DNA of 64,000 nucleotides. It comes from Paenibacillus marchantiophytorum. Its GTDB lineage: Bacteria > Bacillota > Bacilli > Paenibacillales > NBRC-103111. The DNA lies in the NCBI RefSeq assembly GCF_014640555.1, contig NZ_BMHE01000007.1:124001-188000 (forward strand), in the 5' to 3' direction. Under the pieces are notes generated by a model. The model saw only the letters and a list, made by a program, of their open reading frames with translations. It ran no database searches and was not told the DNA's origin. Position numbers and translations under genes: made by a program. Below are positions 53,353-63,295 of this stretch, one piece after another. Within the stretch, counting starts at the first letter, position 1; each line of letters begins with the position of its first letter.

Positions 53353-55134
53353 TTAGCCCTCCGTTCGCGCCTGTTGTGGGAAACGCAGCATAATCTGCGT
53401 TCCTTGGCCTTGCTCGCTGATGATTTCATAATCGAAATGATGGCCATAAATCAACCGCAACCGTTCAAATACATTATGGAGACCGATGCCCGACAAGGCT
53501 GGGCTAGTCGCGTCTTCCACCTGCTGGATGGGACCCAAATAATTGCGCAGCGCAGCCAATCGCTCTGGCGACATGCCAAGCCCCGAGTCTCTTACTTCGA
53601 CCTGCAGCCTGCCATCCTCGCAAATTCGGGAAGCTATGGTGATTTCGCCCGATTTGCTTTTCAACCCATGAATATAAGCATTTTCAATAAGCGGCTGCAG
53701 CATGAATCGGGGGATTTCAATAAACAGCGTGTCAGAAGCAGCTGAAATCCGCAAGCTCACTCGGTCCCCGTGCCGCGAGTTAAGCAGTTTGACATAGTGC
53801 TCGTTAATCTCGATCTCCTCATGCAGGGGAATATAAGCGTTATTCCGATTGATCGTCATTCGCAGAAGCGAGGATAACGAGCTGATCAGCTCCGCGTTCT
53901 CGGAATCCCCTTTCATCATGATTTTCAAACGGATCGAATTGAGCACATTAAACAAGAAGTGTGGATTAATTTGCGCCTGCAGCATCGCGAGTTCGGCCTC
54001 CCGCTTCAATTCTTGCTCGTGGCGGTTTTCAACAATCATATCCTCAATGCGGTCAATCATACGATCGAACACATAGCCCAGACGACCAACCTCATCGCCT
54101 CCGCTAATATTGGAGCGCTCCCCAAGCTGACCGGATTCGATCCGGACGACCGTTTGGACAAGTCGCGCAATCGGTTTGGTCAAAGTACGCACCATATAGA
54201 GCAGAATGACAGCAAATAGGAGTAAAAAGAAGATCTGAATGAAGAAATCCGTCTTGCGGAATGACTCAATTTTATGAGCCGCCGTCTTATAAGGGCTCAT
54301 GCTCACAAGCCGCCAATCCGGCGTGACTTGATTGCTAAGCAGAATATAATCTTCCCCAGCTACCTTCACGAAGGAAGAACCATCCTCCTGAGGAAGCTGA
54401 TCCTGATAAGCGAATTGCGTACCGATCTTATCTGAATCCTTATCGACGATGATGCGCCCATTTTGGTCAATGATGACCATGGATTCATTGTTTTTATATT
54501 GATCAAACAACTGCTGGAGCGTGTTCATTTCCAGTCCTACAATTACATACCCATAGGTGATATCATTTATGCGGATCGGCTTGGCGGCTGCCAGCAAATA
54601 AGGCTGACTTGTCGTGCGACTGTAGTTGGGCTCGGCCCCAATCCATTTCACGTTATACCCGGAAATTTGCTCCACGGCAGGAAACCACTCTTTTTTCAGA
54701 AAATCATTAGGATTAAAGGAAAATGTCGTGTAAGAAGCCACATACTCATGGTTCGGAAGCAGCAGGGTCACATTCAGATTGCCGAACGTATCGATAACCG
54801 TGCTGATTCGATTCATAATCGTTTGCTTGTACTGTATAATATCGCCTTGCTTCGTTTCAGCGTTCGCTCTGCCTAGTTCACGAATCGAGGGCTGCAGTTT
54901 TTCATCGAATTGAATGAAATTCATCACATAAATCATATTTCTTAATTGTCCGTTGACAATCTGATTTACAATACGCATAGATTCGATGGAATTGTCCGTC
55001 ACTTGCGACTTCACCGCATCCCGCGTCAAGAGATTGGAGACGTTCATGGAAACCAGAGATGGCAGAACGAGACAGATCAGAATCGTCAGTACCAATTTAT
55101 TGCGAAGCGATAAGGTTCGAATCCATTTGGGCAC
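53353..55134 (-). CDS. YesM-type sensor histidine kinase
   Basis: 593 residues. Membrane segment ~14-34, extracytoplasmic Cache-like sensor to ~295, second segment FFIQIFFLLLFAVILLYMV, then HAMP (~325-375), and a His_kinase domain with LQAQINPHFLFNVLNSIRLK (phospho-acceptor His in NPHFLFN). ATPase: PRFMLQPLIENAYIHG (N-box), VRDSGLGMSPE (G1), GIGLHNVFERLRLIYG (G2). It senses an extracellular sugar or its binding protein. GTG start at 55134 after AAGGCG. Directly upstream of the response regulator. Confidence 0.88.
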   Translation of the reverse strand: MPKWIRTLSLRNKLVLTILICLVLPSLVSMNVSNLLTRDAVKSQVTDNSIESMRIVNQIVNGQLRNMIYVMNFIQFDEKLQPSIRELGRANAETKQGDIIQYKQTIMNRISTVIDTFGNLNVTLLLPNHEYVASYTTFSFNPNDFLKKEWFPAVEQISGYNVKWIGAEPNYSRTTSQPYLLAAAKPIRINDITYGYVIVGLEMNTLQQLFDQYKNNESMVIIDQNGRIIVDKDSDKIGTQFAYQDQLPQEDGSSFVKVAGEDYILLSNQVTPDWRLVSMSPYKTAAHKIESFRKTDFFIQIFFLLLFAVILLYMVRTLTKPIARLVQTVVRIESGQLGERSNISGGDEVGRLGYVFDRMIDRIEDMIVENRHEQELKREAELAMLQAQINPHFLFNVLNSIRLKIMMKGDSENAELISSLSSLLRMTINRNNAYIPLHEEIEINEHYVKLLNSRHGDRVSLRISAASDTLFIEIPRFMLQPLIENAYIHGLKSKSGEITIASRICEDGRLQVEVRDSGLGMSPERLAALRNYLGPIQQVEDATSPALSGIGLHNVFERLRLIYGHHFDYEIISEQGQGTQIMLRFPQQARTEG

Positions 55135-55175
55135 TGCCGTACACGCCTTCCTTTCGACTATAGCAGAATGAAAAT

Positions 55176-55207
55176 AGGAAAAAGAGGAGCCTTGGGCCTC
55201 CTCTTTT
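55176..55207 (-). terminator. Terminator between the sugar-binding protein and kinase genes
   Basis: AAAAGAGGAG (55180-55189) and CTCCTCTTTT (55198-55207) form a perfect 10-bp stem with an 8-nt loop and a U-run on the minus strand. It would hold down expression of the kinase and regulator relative to the binding protein. Confidence 0.75.
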
Positions 55208-55231
55208 CAGTATACCAATAATCGTTACCGA

Positions 55232-56596
55232 TTACTTGGCATTGCTTTTACGGATATCTTCTAATTTGGTTTTAGCTGTCGTAATCGTTTTCTCCAAATC
55301 TTGCTTGCCTGTCAAGAACAGCTCCACTTGCGTTAAATATTCTTTCTCTTGTTGAAGCGCGTAAGTTGGAGGCACAACCAATTTCGTTGCTTTGTTCATT
55401 TTTAATGTAGCCAGCAAGGAATCTTTATCTATCATAGCCACTTGGTCTGGTTTGCCGCTTTTCAAGATTGCGTCTACGTTCTTGCCGATGTCGGCTTTTT
55501 TCCAACCGGAGAAGAACAAACCTTGTGTTTGGATACCTTCTGTTGTATACCATTTCACGAAATCATAAGCCGCTTGCTTATTCTTCGAATTGGCAGCAAC
55601 ACCCATGAAGTCAGCGCCAACTTCCGTTAAACCATTCGTATCTTTGGCATCATACTTCGGATATGGAGCAAAGACGGTTTTGAACTTCGCGTTCAGCGCC
55701 AGCTCGCCAACCATCCAGTTGCCTGTTGCCAGCATCGCTGTTTTGCCGCCGTAGAAGACGTCGCGGTAAGCCATTTTTTGCGAAACAACTTCAAAGTAAG
55801 GAACGGATGTTTTATCTACGTTTTCCAATTTGTTGCGCAAGTCAAGGGAATAACGTACTTTAGGATTGTCGATGTTTTGCGTGCCATCGGATTTCACGAG
55901 ATACGGGTTATCCATATCATTGCTCAAAGCTAAGAGGGCATATTCTTTCCAGCTGTGGAAATAGGAACCATACGTTTTGGTAGCCCCTTCGCCTTTAGTC
56001 AGCTTTTTAGCGTACTCCGCGTAATCATTCCAAGTCCAGTCCGTAGGAACAGGCAATTTGGCTTCGTCCAATTTGTCCTTGTTCAAGAGAACGAACCATT
56101 CAATCATTTTACCTGGCAGCCCATAGTATTTCCCGTTTACAACCGGATCAATTTTATATTCATCTTTGACGACAATGTTATCTTTCTTCAAATACTCATC
56201 GAGCGGTTCCAAAATGCCTGCGCCCACACGTTGAGCGAAATCGGATGCGCTGGAGTACATAACAACGTCCATTTGCTCACCGGAAGCCGCTAACAAATCT
56301 AGCTTTTTCATACCTTCTTGCGAATCGCCTTTTTCAGACATTCCTTCATATACAACTTTCACGTTCGGGTGTGTTTTATTGTAAGCTTCAACGGTGGCAT
56401 TCCAGTTCCCTTGTGCTTCGGTGTACCAAGCTTGTACTTTAATTGTAACTGGTGCTTTATTAGGAGCTGTACTTGCTGCTGCGGTAGCTGTCCCAGCACC
56501 TTTATCTGTTGCAGCTGGCGTTTCTGATTTGCCGCAGCCTGCAAGCGCTGTACTGATGGCCAAGATACCACTTAGAACTAATAAACTCTTTTTCAT
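55232..56596 (-). CDS. Extracellular sugar-binding lipoprotein (CUT1)
   Basis: 454 residues. Lipobox TALAGC at ~17-21 after MKKSLLVLSGILAIS, then an Ala/Thr-rich linker (22-50) and the two-lobe fold: VKVVYEGMSEKGDSQEGMKK, SDFAQRVGAGILEPLDEYLK, PTDWTWNDYAEYAKKLTKGEG, TAMLATGNWMVGEL. Third gene after the two permeases; a terminator follows. The ligand is an oligosaccharide not determined by sequence. ATG at 56596 with GGAGGGGATCC. Confidence 0.88.
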   Translation of the reverse strand: MKKSLLVLSGILAISTALAGCGKSETPAATDKGAGTATAAASTAPNKAPVTIKVQAWYTEAQGNWNATVEAYNKTHPNVKVVYEGMSEKGDSQEGMKKLDLLAASGEQMDVVMYSSASDFAQRVGAGILEPLDEYLKKDNIVVKDEYKIDPVVNGKYYGLPGKMIEWFVLLNKDKLDEAKLPVPTDWTWNDYAEYAKKLTKGEGATKTYGSYFHSWKEYALLALSNDMDNPYLVKSDGTQNIDNPKVRYSLDLRNKLENVDKTSVPYFEVVSQKMAYRDVFYGGKTAMLATGNWMVGELALNAKFKTVFAPYPKYDAKDTNGLTEVGADFMGVAANSKNKQAAYDFVKWYTTEGIQTQGLFFSGWKKADIGKNVDAILKSGKPDQVAMIDKDSLLATLKMNKATKLVVPPTYALQQEKEYLTQVELFLTGKQDLEKTITTAKTKLEDIRKSNAK

Positions 56597-56626
56597 AGGA
56601 TCCCCTCCAAAATGATTATCGTTTTA

Positions 56627-56640
56627 TGAAAACCTTTACA
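56627..56640. promoter_or_regulatory. cre-like site before the binding protein gene
   Basis: TGAAAACCTTTACA matches TGWAANCGNTNWCA at 13 of 14 positions (the central G is C). It lies 31 bp before the start, so CcpA bound there could block transcription of the binding protein gene when glucose is present. Confidence 0.45.
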
Positions 56641-56731
56641 TCACGATCGTAACAAACCTGTATCCCACAAACGAGGCACTATTTTGACCTCATCTGCACA
56701 TTTTTTGACATCCTGCTAAAAGAAGCGTGAA

Positions 56732-57562
56732 TCAGCCTTTAACGCCGCCCATCGAAATTCCTTCGATAACTTGCTTTTGACCGATAATGAAAATAATAAG
56801 CAGAGGAACGATAGCAGATACGGAAGCAGCCATAATGAGAGAGTAGAAATTACCGTTCATATCTGCAAAGGAGCTAATCCCCAGCGGGAGTGTGAATAAA
56901 TCCTTGGATCTTAAGAAAATCAGCGGATTCTGGTAATCGTTCCACGTCCAGATAAAACGTAGAATCGCATAAGTCGCAATCGCCGGACGAACAAGCGGTG
57001 TACAGATGGAGAAGAAAATTCTAATATGTCCAGCTCCATCTATTCTGGCTGATTCAATAAACTCTTCATGAATCCCCATATAGAATTGGCGCAGCATGAA
57101 CGTTCCTAATACACTGAAGGACCCTAATAAAATTAAGCCAAAATGACTATCGTACAGGCCGATCCAGCGAAACAGCAGGAATTGTGGAACAAGAATCGCT
57201 TGGCTCGGAATCATATAGATGGCAAGAACAACAATAAAGAGTACGTGACGGCCGCGGAATTTGATTTTCGAAAACGCATAAGCCGCCATCGAGGAAAGAA
57301 GTACGGATAAAGCCGTGGTTCCAACCGTAACCTTAATGGAATTCCAATAAAATAAAGCAAACTTCGTCTCTGTCCATACTTTGGTATAATTCTCAATTAC
57401 ATTCCAATGCTTAGGTATCCACTGAATCGGATATATAAACACATCGGCTTCCGGTTTCATAGAGGCTGAAATCATCCACAGGAAGGGTGACATGAACAAT
57501 ATGCCAAGTAGGCACATTAGTATAGTTAGAAGCGTTTTTTTGGCAGCATGATACTTGTTCAT
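56732..57562 (-). CDS. Sugar ABC permease (MalG type)
   Basis: 276 residues with six membrane segments (LLTILMCLLGILFMSPFLWM first). EAA loop ESARIDGAGHIRIFFSICTP, ends KQVIEGISMGGVKG. Follows the MalF-type permease by 20 bp and precedes the binding protein. Needs a shared ATPase from elsewhere. Confidence 0.88.
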   Translation of the reverse strand: MNKYHAAKKTLLTILMCLLGILFMSPFLWMISASMKPEADVFIYPIQWIPKHWNVIENYTKVWTETKFALFYWNSIKVTVGTTALSVLLSSMAAYAFSKIKFRGRHVLFIVVLAIYMIPSQAILVPQFLLFRWIGLYDSHFGLILLGSFSVLGTFMLRQFYMGIHEEFIESARIDGAGHIRIFFSICTPLVRPAIATYAILRFIWTWNDYQNPLIFLRSKDLFTLPLGISSFADMNGNFYSLIMAASVSAIVPLLIIFIIGQKQVIEGISMGGVKG

Positions 57563-57582
57563 CCGTTATTCCTCCCTACTTT

Positions 57583-58527
57583 TTAATAATTAACCCATTT
57601 CCGTTGCCCGATCCATTGCAGCAAAGTAATTAGAAGAACAAAAATCAACAGAACAACGGCCATCGCAGAAGCATAACCCGATTGAAGATTAACAAAAGCA
57701 GTCTCATATAGTCGATAAACGACGACCGTCGTAGAATTCGCTGGCCCACCGCCGGTTAGTACCGATATCACGTCGAATACTTTGAAGGTTCCAATGATGC
57801 CGGTAACGAGCAAGAAGAACGTCGTTGGCGAAAGCAATGGCACCGTGATACTGTAAAATTGCTTCCATTTTGAAGCGCCGTCAATATCAGCGGCTTCGTA
57901 AAGATCGTTCGGAATGGATTGAAGTCCTGCCATGAAAATAATCATGTTATAGCCAATTTGCACCCACACCAAGAGCCCCATGACACAATACAAGGCAAAA
58001 TCTGGATCAGCCAGCCACTTCGGCGGATTGTCCATCCCCCAGGACATCAGGATTTGGTTAATCGGCCCATAAGTTGGGTGAAATAATACTTGAAATACAA
58101 TCGCTACAGCAACAATGCTTGAGATATACGGTATGAAAAAAACAACCTTCAATAAACTTTTAAGATGAATCTTTTTGTCAATAATGACAGCCAAAGTGAC
58201 TGAAATCGCCAGCGTTACGGGTACTACAATCATTAAAATCAAATTATTTTTTAGGGATAAGAGAAATACGGAATCATGGATAAGCTTGATAAAATTATCT
58301 AAACCGAGAAATTTCGTTTTCGAAAATCCGGCAACAAAATTCCAATCCGTAAAACTGAGAAAAAAGGAAGCTATGATTGGAAACAGTGTGAAAATAACCA
58401 AGCCCAGCACCATCGGACTGACGAAAGCGTAACCCATCAAATCCTCGCGTATTTGTCGCATCGAACTTTTCCGCTTCACTTTTACGGATGAAAGGGTGCC
58501 CGTTTCTGTATGTGTTTTCGTAGCCAT
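57583..58527 (-). CDS. Sugar ABC permease (MalF/UgpA type)
   Basis: 314 residues. First membrane segment in FVSPMVLGLVIFTLFPIIAS, EAA loop YEAADIDGASKWKQFYSITVP, and C-terminal QRKWVNY. The ATG at 58527 has GGGGTGA just upstream; a GTG at 58536 falls inside that site. First gene of the permease-permease-binding protein-(terminator)-kinase-regulator group. Confidence 0.88.
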   Translation of the reverse strand: MATKTHTETGTLSSVKVKRKSSMRQIREDLMGYAFVSPMVLGLVIFTLFPIIASFFLSFTDWNFVAGFSKTKFLGLDNFIKLIHDSVFLLSLKNNLILMIVVPVTLAISVTLAVIIDKKIHLKSLLKVVFFIPYISSIVAVAIVFQVLFHPTYGPINQILMSWGMDNPPKWLADPDFALYCVMGLLVWVQIGYNMIIFMAGLQSIPNDLYEAADIDGASKWKQFYSITVPLLSPTTFFLLVTGIIGTFKVFDVISVLTGGGPANSTTVVVYRLYETAFVNLQSGYASAMAVVLLIFVLLITLLQWIGQRKWVNY

Positions 58528-58630
58528 GAAATTCACCCCATGTCGTGTTTTCTCTAGTCTACCTTTGTACGCTAGTAATCGTAAGTCACAGAATTGACTC
58601 GTTTGAGTAATATTTTAACCTTGAGAAAGC

Positions 58631-58670
58631 AAAATATCCGACAAGTCACTTGGACCCCGTCGGATAGTAA
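58631..58670 (-). terminator. Probable terminator of dbpA
   Basis: TATCCGAC (58635-58642) and GTCGGATA (58659-58666) form an 8-bp stem with a 16-nt loop and a short U-run. It lies a few bases past the stop at 58673. Confidence 0.5.
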
Positions 58671-58672
58671 AG

Positions 58673-60118
58673 TTACTTATTCGCTTCATGTACTTTCAGC
58701 AGCTTGCCTTTAATCGTTGTATTTCGCATGATTTTGAGCACCAAAGGCCCTTTGCCATTCAGAATATCCACATACGAAACGTTGTCTTGAATCGTAATGA
58801 TCCCGATATCCTCTGCCGATACGCCTTCGATTTTGGCAAGTGTGCCCACAAAGTCCACCGCTCTGATCTTCTTCTTTTTGCCGCCGTTGAAATAAAGCTT
58901 CATAATTCCTTTATTCAAATGGTCGCTGCGATCCCTTTTGATCACTGGCGTAGCCTGCATCTTCTGATCAAAAGCAGCTTGTCCCTGTTCCACCGCCGCT
59001 GCGGATGGCGTATCTCTGCGCGGGATCTCGAAACCCAGATAGCCTTCAATCTCGGCTAGAAATTTATCTTCATTCGGCGTGACGAAGGAGATGGCTTTGC
59101 CGGTTTTGCCTGCTCGTCCGGTTCTTCCGATCCGGTGGACGTAGCTTTCTTTTTCAAGCGGAATATCATAGTTGATGACATGGGTGATGTCTTCTACATC
59201 AATGCCCCGCGCCGCGACATCCGTGGCCACCAGGAAACGGAACTCGCCTCGTTTGAACGCATTCATCACAAGGAAACGATCGTCCTGCATCATGCCGCCA
59301 TGAATTTTATCACACGGAAAATCCAGTTGATCCAACTGTCGGAATACATAATCGACATGTTCTTGTGTCCGGCAGAAAATGATACAGTTGTCGGGATTCT
59401 CAACAACGAAAACATCCTTCAGCACATTGAATTTGTCGCTTTCCCTTACCGTCATCAGCGCGTGTTCAATCTGAACCTTCGCTGCTTCCGGCGTTTGAAT
59501 CTCGATATCAATCGGATTCTTCATATATTGATGGCACAGCTTCTCCACATCCACTGGCAGTGTCGCCGAAAACAGCATCGTCATGCGGTCTGTCGGCAGC
59601 TCATCAATAATCGCACCCACCTGCTCAATGAAGCCCATACGCAGCATCTCATCTGCCTCATCAATGACCAAATATTTCAGCCGCTCCAGATCAAGAGTCC
59701 CTTTCTGAATATGATCAAGCACGCGCCCCGGTGTGCCCACGACCACGTGGCACTTCTGATGCAGCTCCAACTTCTGCTTGGCAAATGGCTGCTTCCCGTA
59801 CAAAGCTACGGCTTTAATCCGCTTAAACCGTCCGATATTCGTGATATCCTGCTTCACCTGATCAGCCAGTTCTCTCGTCGGTGTCAGAATCAGCGCCTGC
59901 GGCCTGTTCTCCTCCCATTCCACCAACTCACAAATCGGAATGCCGAACGCCGCCGTCTTCCCGCTCCCCGTTCTCGACTTCACGGTAAGATCCTTCTCCT
60001 GAAGCGCAATCGGAATCACTTCATTCTGCACATCCGTTGCCTTCTCGTACCCTAAACTATGAAGCGCCCGGACGATATCCTCACTTAACTTATAATCCGT
60101 AAACTGCCTTGTACTCAC
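58673..60118 (-). CDS. dbpA: DEAD-box RNA helicase, DbpA/YxiN type
   Basis: 481 residues. Helicase motifs in order: Q-motif region GYEKATDVQ, motif [13 protein letters not shown], Ia PTRELADQV, Ib [62 protein letters not shown]. Residues ~405-478 are the DbpA RNA-binding (RRM-like) domain, [20 protein letters not shown], which recognises a hairpin of 23S rRNA during large-subunit assembly. GTG start at 60118 with AAGGGGAG. Appears to be a single gene; the repeat array begins ~60 bp upstream of it. Confidence 0.9.
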   Translation of the reverse strand: MSTRQFTDYKLSEDIVRALHSLGYEKATDVQNEVIPIALQEKDLTVKSRTGSGKTAAFGIPICELVEWEENRPQALILTPTRELADQVKQDITNIGRFKRIKAVALYGKQPFAKQKLELHQKCHVVVGTPGRVLDHIQKGTLDLERLKYLVIDEADEMLRMGFIEQVGAIIDELPTDRMTMLFSATLPVDVEKLCHQYMKNPIDIEIQTPEAAKVQIEHALMTVRESDKFNVLKDVFVVENPDNCIIFCRTQEHVDYVFRQLDQLDFPCDKIHGGMMQDDRFLVMNAFKRGEFRFLVATDVAARGIDVEDITHVINYDIPLEKESYVHRIGRTGRAGKTGKAISFVTPNEDKFLAEIEGYLGFEIPRRDTPSAAAVEQGQAAFDQKMQATPVIKRDRSDHLNKGIMKLYFNGGKKKKIRAVDFVGTLAKIEGVSAEDIGIITIQDNVSYVDILNGKGPLVLKIMRNTTIKGKLLKVHEANK

Positions 60119-60179
60119 TGCAAAACTCCCCTTCTACTTGCCGTTCCTTCTATATTACTACATGTTGGCCTGCAGGCAA

Positions 60180-62650
60180 ATGATGGCTGCCGCTACCGCC
60201 CAGCCAATCAGCTACTTTTCCTTGCAACTACTCTCCGCGTTCTCCCAACCATCTATCTAACTCCACCACCAGTAGCTGATCCACCAGTAGCAGATCTACT
60301 CCAGAGGGAACGTCGTTCCTCTATTTTGGCAAAAACCGCGCTATATGGGCTTCGCGCGGAACTCTGTTCCTCTATTTCGCTGTTTCGCCCCCGAAGTGGG
60401 CGGATTCGCACGAAATAGGGGATCGTAGTTCCGCATGGATGCGCACATCGGCCGATTTGCCACATATAGAGGATCGTAGTTCCTCTAGCCACTGACGCCT
60501 GCCGCTCCCGCCTAACTAATCAGCTACTTTTCCTTACAGCTACTTCTCCGCGTTCTCCCAACCATCTATCTAACTCCACCATCAGTAGCTGATCCACCAG
60601 TAGCAAATCCACTCCAGAGGGAACGTCGTTCCTCTATTTTGGTAAAGACCGCGCTAAATGGGCTTCGCGCGGAACTCTGTTCCTCTATTTCGTTGTTTCG
60701 CCCCCCAAATGGGCGGATTCGCACGAAATAGGGGATCGTAGTTCCGCATGGTTGCGCACATCGGCCGATTTGTCACATATAGCGGATCGTAGTTCCTCTA
60801 ACCACTGACGGCTGCCGCTCCCGCCTAACTAATCAGCTACTTTTCCTTACAGCTACTTCTCCGCGTTCTCCCAACCATCTATCTAACTCCGCCACCAGTA
60901 GCTTCACCACCAGTAGCAGATCCACTTCAGAGGGAACGTCGTTCCTCTATTTTGGTAAAAAACACGCTAAATGGACCTCAAGCGGAACTCTGTTCCTCTA
61001 TTTCGCTGTTTCGCCCCCGAAATGGGCGGATTCGCACGAAATAGGGGATCGTAGTTCCGCATGGTTGCACACATCGGCCGATTTGTCACATATAGCGGAT
61101 CGTAGTTCCTCTAGCCACTGACGGCTGCCGCTCCCGCCTAACTAATCAGCTACTTTTCCTTACAGCTACTCTCTGCGTTCTCCCAACCATCTATCTAACT
61201 CCACCACCAGTAGCTGATCTACTCCAGAGGGAACGTCGTTCCTCTATTTTGGCAAAGACCGCGCTAAATGGGCTTCGCGCGGAACTCTGTTCCTCTATTT
61301 CGCTGTTTCGCCCCCTAAATGGGCGGATTCGCACGAAATAGGGGATCGTAGTTCCGCATGGATGCGCACATCGGCCGATTTGCCACATATAGAGGATCGT
61401 AGTTCCTCTAGCCACTGACGGCTGCCGCTCCCGCCTAACTAATCAGCTACTTTTCCTTGCAGCTACTCTCCGCGTTCTCCCAACCGTCTATCTAACTCCA
61501 CCATCAGTAGCTGATCTACTCCAGAGGGAACGTCGTTCCTCTATTTTGGGAAAAAACACGCTAAATGGACCTCACACGGAACTCTGTTCCTCTATTTCGC
61601 TGTTTCGCCCCCGAAATGGGCAGATTCGCACGAAATAGGGGATCGTAGTTCCGCATGGTTGCACACATCGGCCCATTTGTCACATATAGCGGATCGTAGT
61701 TCCTCTAGCCACTGACGGCTGCCGCTCCCGCCTAACTAATCAGCTACTTTTCCTTGCAGCTACTCTCCGCGTTCTCCCAACCGTCTATCTAACTCCACCA
61801 TCAGTAGCTGATCTACTCCAGAGGGAACGTCGTTCCTCTATTTTGGGAAAAAACACGCTAAATGGACCTCACACGGAACTCTGTTCCTCTATTTCGCTGT
61901 TTCGCCCCCCAAATGGGCGGATTCGCACGAAATAGCGGAACGTAGTTCCGCATGGTTGCGCACATCGGCCGATTTGTCACATATAGAGGATCGTAGTTCC
62001 TCTAGCTATTGACGGCTGCCGCTCCCGCCTAACTAATCAGCTACTTTTCCTTACAGCTACTTCTCCGCGTTCTCCCAACCATCTATCTAACACCGCCACC
62101 AGTAGCAGATCCACTTCAGAGGGAACGTCGTTCCTCTATTTTGGTAAAAAACACGCTAAATGGACCTCAAGCGGAACTCTGTTCCTCTATTTCGCTGTTT
62201 CGCCCCCGAAATGGGCGGATTCGCACGAAATAGGGGATCGTAGTTCCGCATGGTTGCATACATCGGCCGATTTGTCACATATAGCGGATCGTAGTTCCTC
62301 TAGTCACTGACGGCTGCCGCTCCCGCCCAACTAATCAGCTACTTTTCCTTGCAACTACTCTCTGCGCTCTCCCAACCATCTATCTAACTCCACCACCAGT
62401 AGCTTCACCACCAGTAGCAGATCTACTCAAGAGGGAACGTCGTTCCTCTATTTTGGCAAAGAACACGCTAAATGAACCTCACGCGGAACTCTGTTCCTCT
62501 ATTTCGCTGTTTCGCCCCCGAAATGGACGGATTCGCACGAAATAGGGGATCGTAGTTCCGCATGGTTGCACACATCGGCCGATTTGCCACATATAGCGGA
62601 TCGTAGTTCCTCTAGCCACTGACGGCTGCCGCTACCGACCAACTAATCAA
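60180..62650. repeat. Array of ~295-315 bp dispersed repeats (orientation B, eight units)
   Basis: GAGGGAACGTCGTTCCTCTATTTT recurs (given in part: GAGGGAACGTCG) at 60304, 60617, 60930, 61227, 61524, 61821, 62119 and 62431. Each unit also has CGGAACTCTGTTCCTCTATT, CGAAATGGGCGGATTCGCAC, GAAATAGGGGATCGTAGTTC, ATATAG(A/C)GGATCGTAGTTC, a GACGGCTGCCGCTCCCGCC stretch and TAACTAATCAGCTACTTTTC. This is the reverse complement of the family at 1206-2600. Neighbouring units share private changes (e.g. units five and six with AAAAAACACGCTAAATGGAC), so local duplication has been recent. No coding is maintained. Confidence 0.88.
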
Positions 62651-62703
62651 TTCGCTAATTTACATCCTAAACAATCGCCGCTCACAGCGCTCCCCCTCCC
62701 CAT

Positions 62704-63219
62704 TCAAAGCTTCCAAGCATTCATAAAGCGATGTATCCCAAAATCCACTAAGCTCGAATTCAAAATAGCTTCCCGCAAAGGATGCAGGCTCGGTGTGAAA
62801 CGAATCTCTACATCTAAAGCGATAATTCTCTCAATTAAGTTCGTAAGTGGATCCATCCGTATGGGATCAACGGCATTTTCAGAAATATAATAGCCTGCCG
62901 TTTCATCAAATAAAACGAAGCTGTCCCCCGGAAGCGTATAGCGGTAGATGGTTGCGTCACGAATCGCTTGGTACCAATGTGTTTCAACCGTCATGATGAT
63001 TTCCGCGGGGCTTGCGCCAAAAAATAGAGCGTGATCTGCATCACTTAATCCTTCGGACCTGCGATACACAATTCTGGGGCAGTCTCTGGGCACATAGAAG
63101 GTAAATTCATGTTCTTGATCAATCGCCCAAACCACGGGAGGCATATCTGTTCGATTGGATTTCACTCTTGGCTCAAAATGTATAATCGTAGAATCCTCGC
63201 TAAAATGAAATAATTCCAT
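62704..63219 (-). CDS. DUF6886 family protein
   Basis: 171 residues, soluble. MELFHFSEDSTIIHFEPRVK, RTDMPPVVWAIDQEHEFTFY and PRDCPRIVYRRSEG match the DUF6886 family as I recall it; TVETHWYQAIRDATIYRYTL follows. Such proteins may be related to small ADP-ribose or nucleotide-binding folds, but no function is known. ATG at 63219 with GGAGGCG; the frame to 63234 adds only MWRRP. Single gene just past the repeat array. Confidence 0.72.
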   Translation of the reverse strand: MELFHFSEDSTIIHFEPRVKSNRTDMPPVVWAIDQEHEFTFYVPRDCPRIVYRRSEGLSDADHALFFGASPAEIIMTVETHWYQAIRDATIYRYTLPGDSFVLFDETAGYYISENAVDPIRMDPLTNLIERIIALDVEIRFTPSLHPLREAILNSSLVDFGIHRFMNAWKL

Positions 63220-63295
63220 GGGACGCCTCCACATAAACTAATTTTCGTAATATTAAAAAAAGTGCTCTTCACCTTCGTGAATGCACCTCTGGATG

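Noticed and set aside
59135-60055. Plus-strand frame of 306 codons opposite dbpA
   Set aside because: Antisense shadow; the helicase motifs lie on the minus strand.
60253-61415. Two related minus-strand frames of 79 and 74 codons starting MARGTTILYMWQ
   Set aside because: Same repeat family in the other orientation; only two of eight units keep the frame.
1206-62650. CRISPR arrays
   Set aside because: Repeat units are 290-315 bp or 112 bp without unique spacers of constant length, and no cas genes are present.
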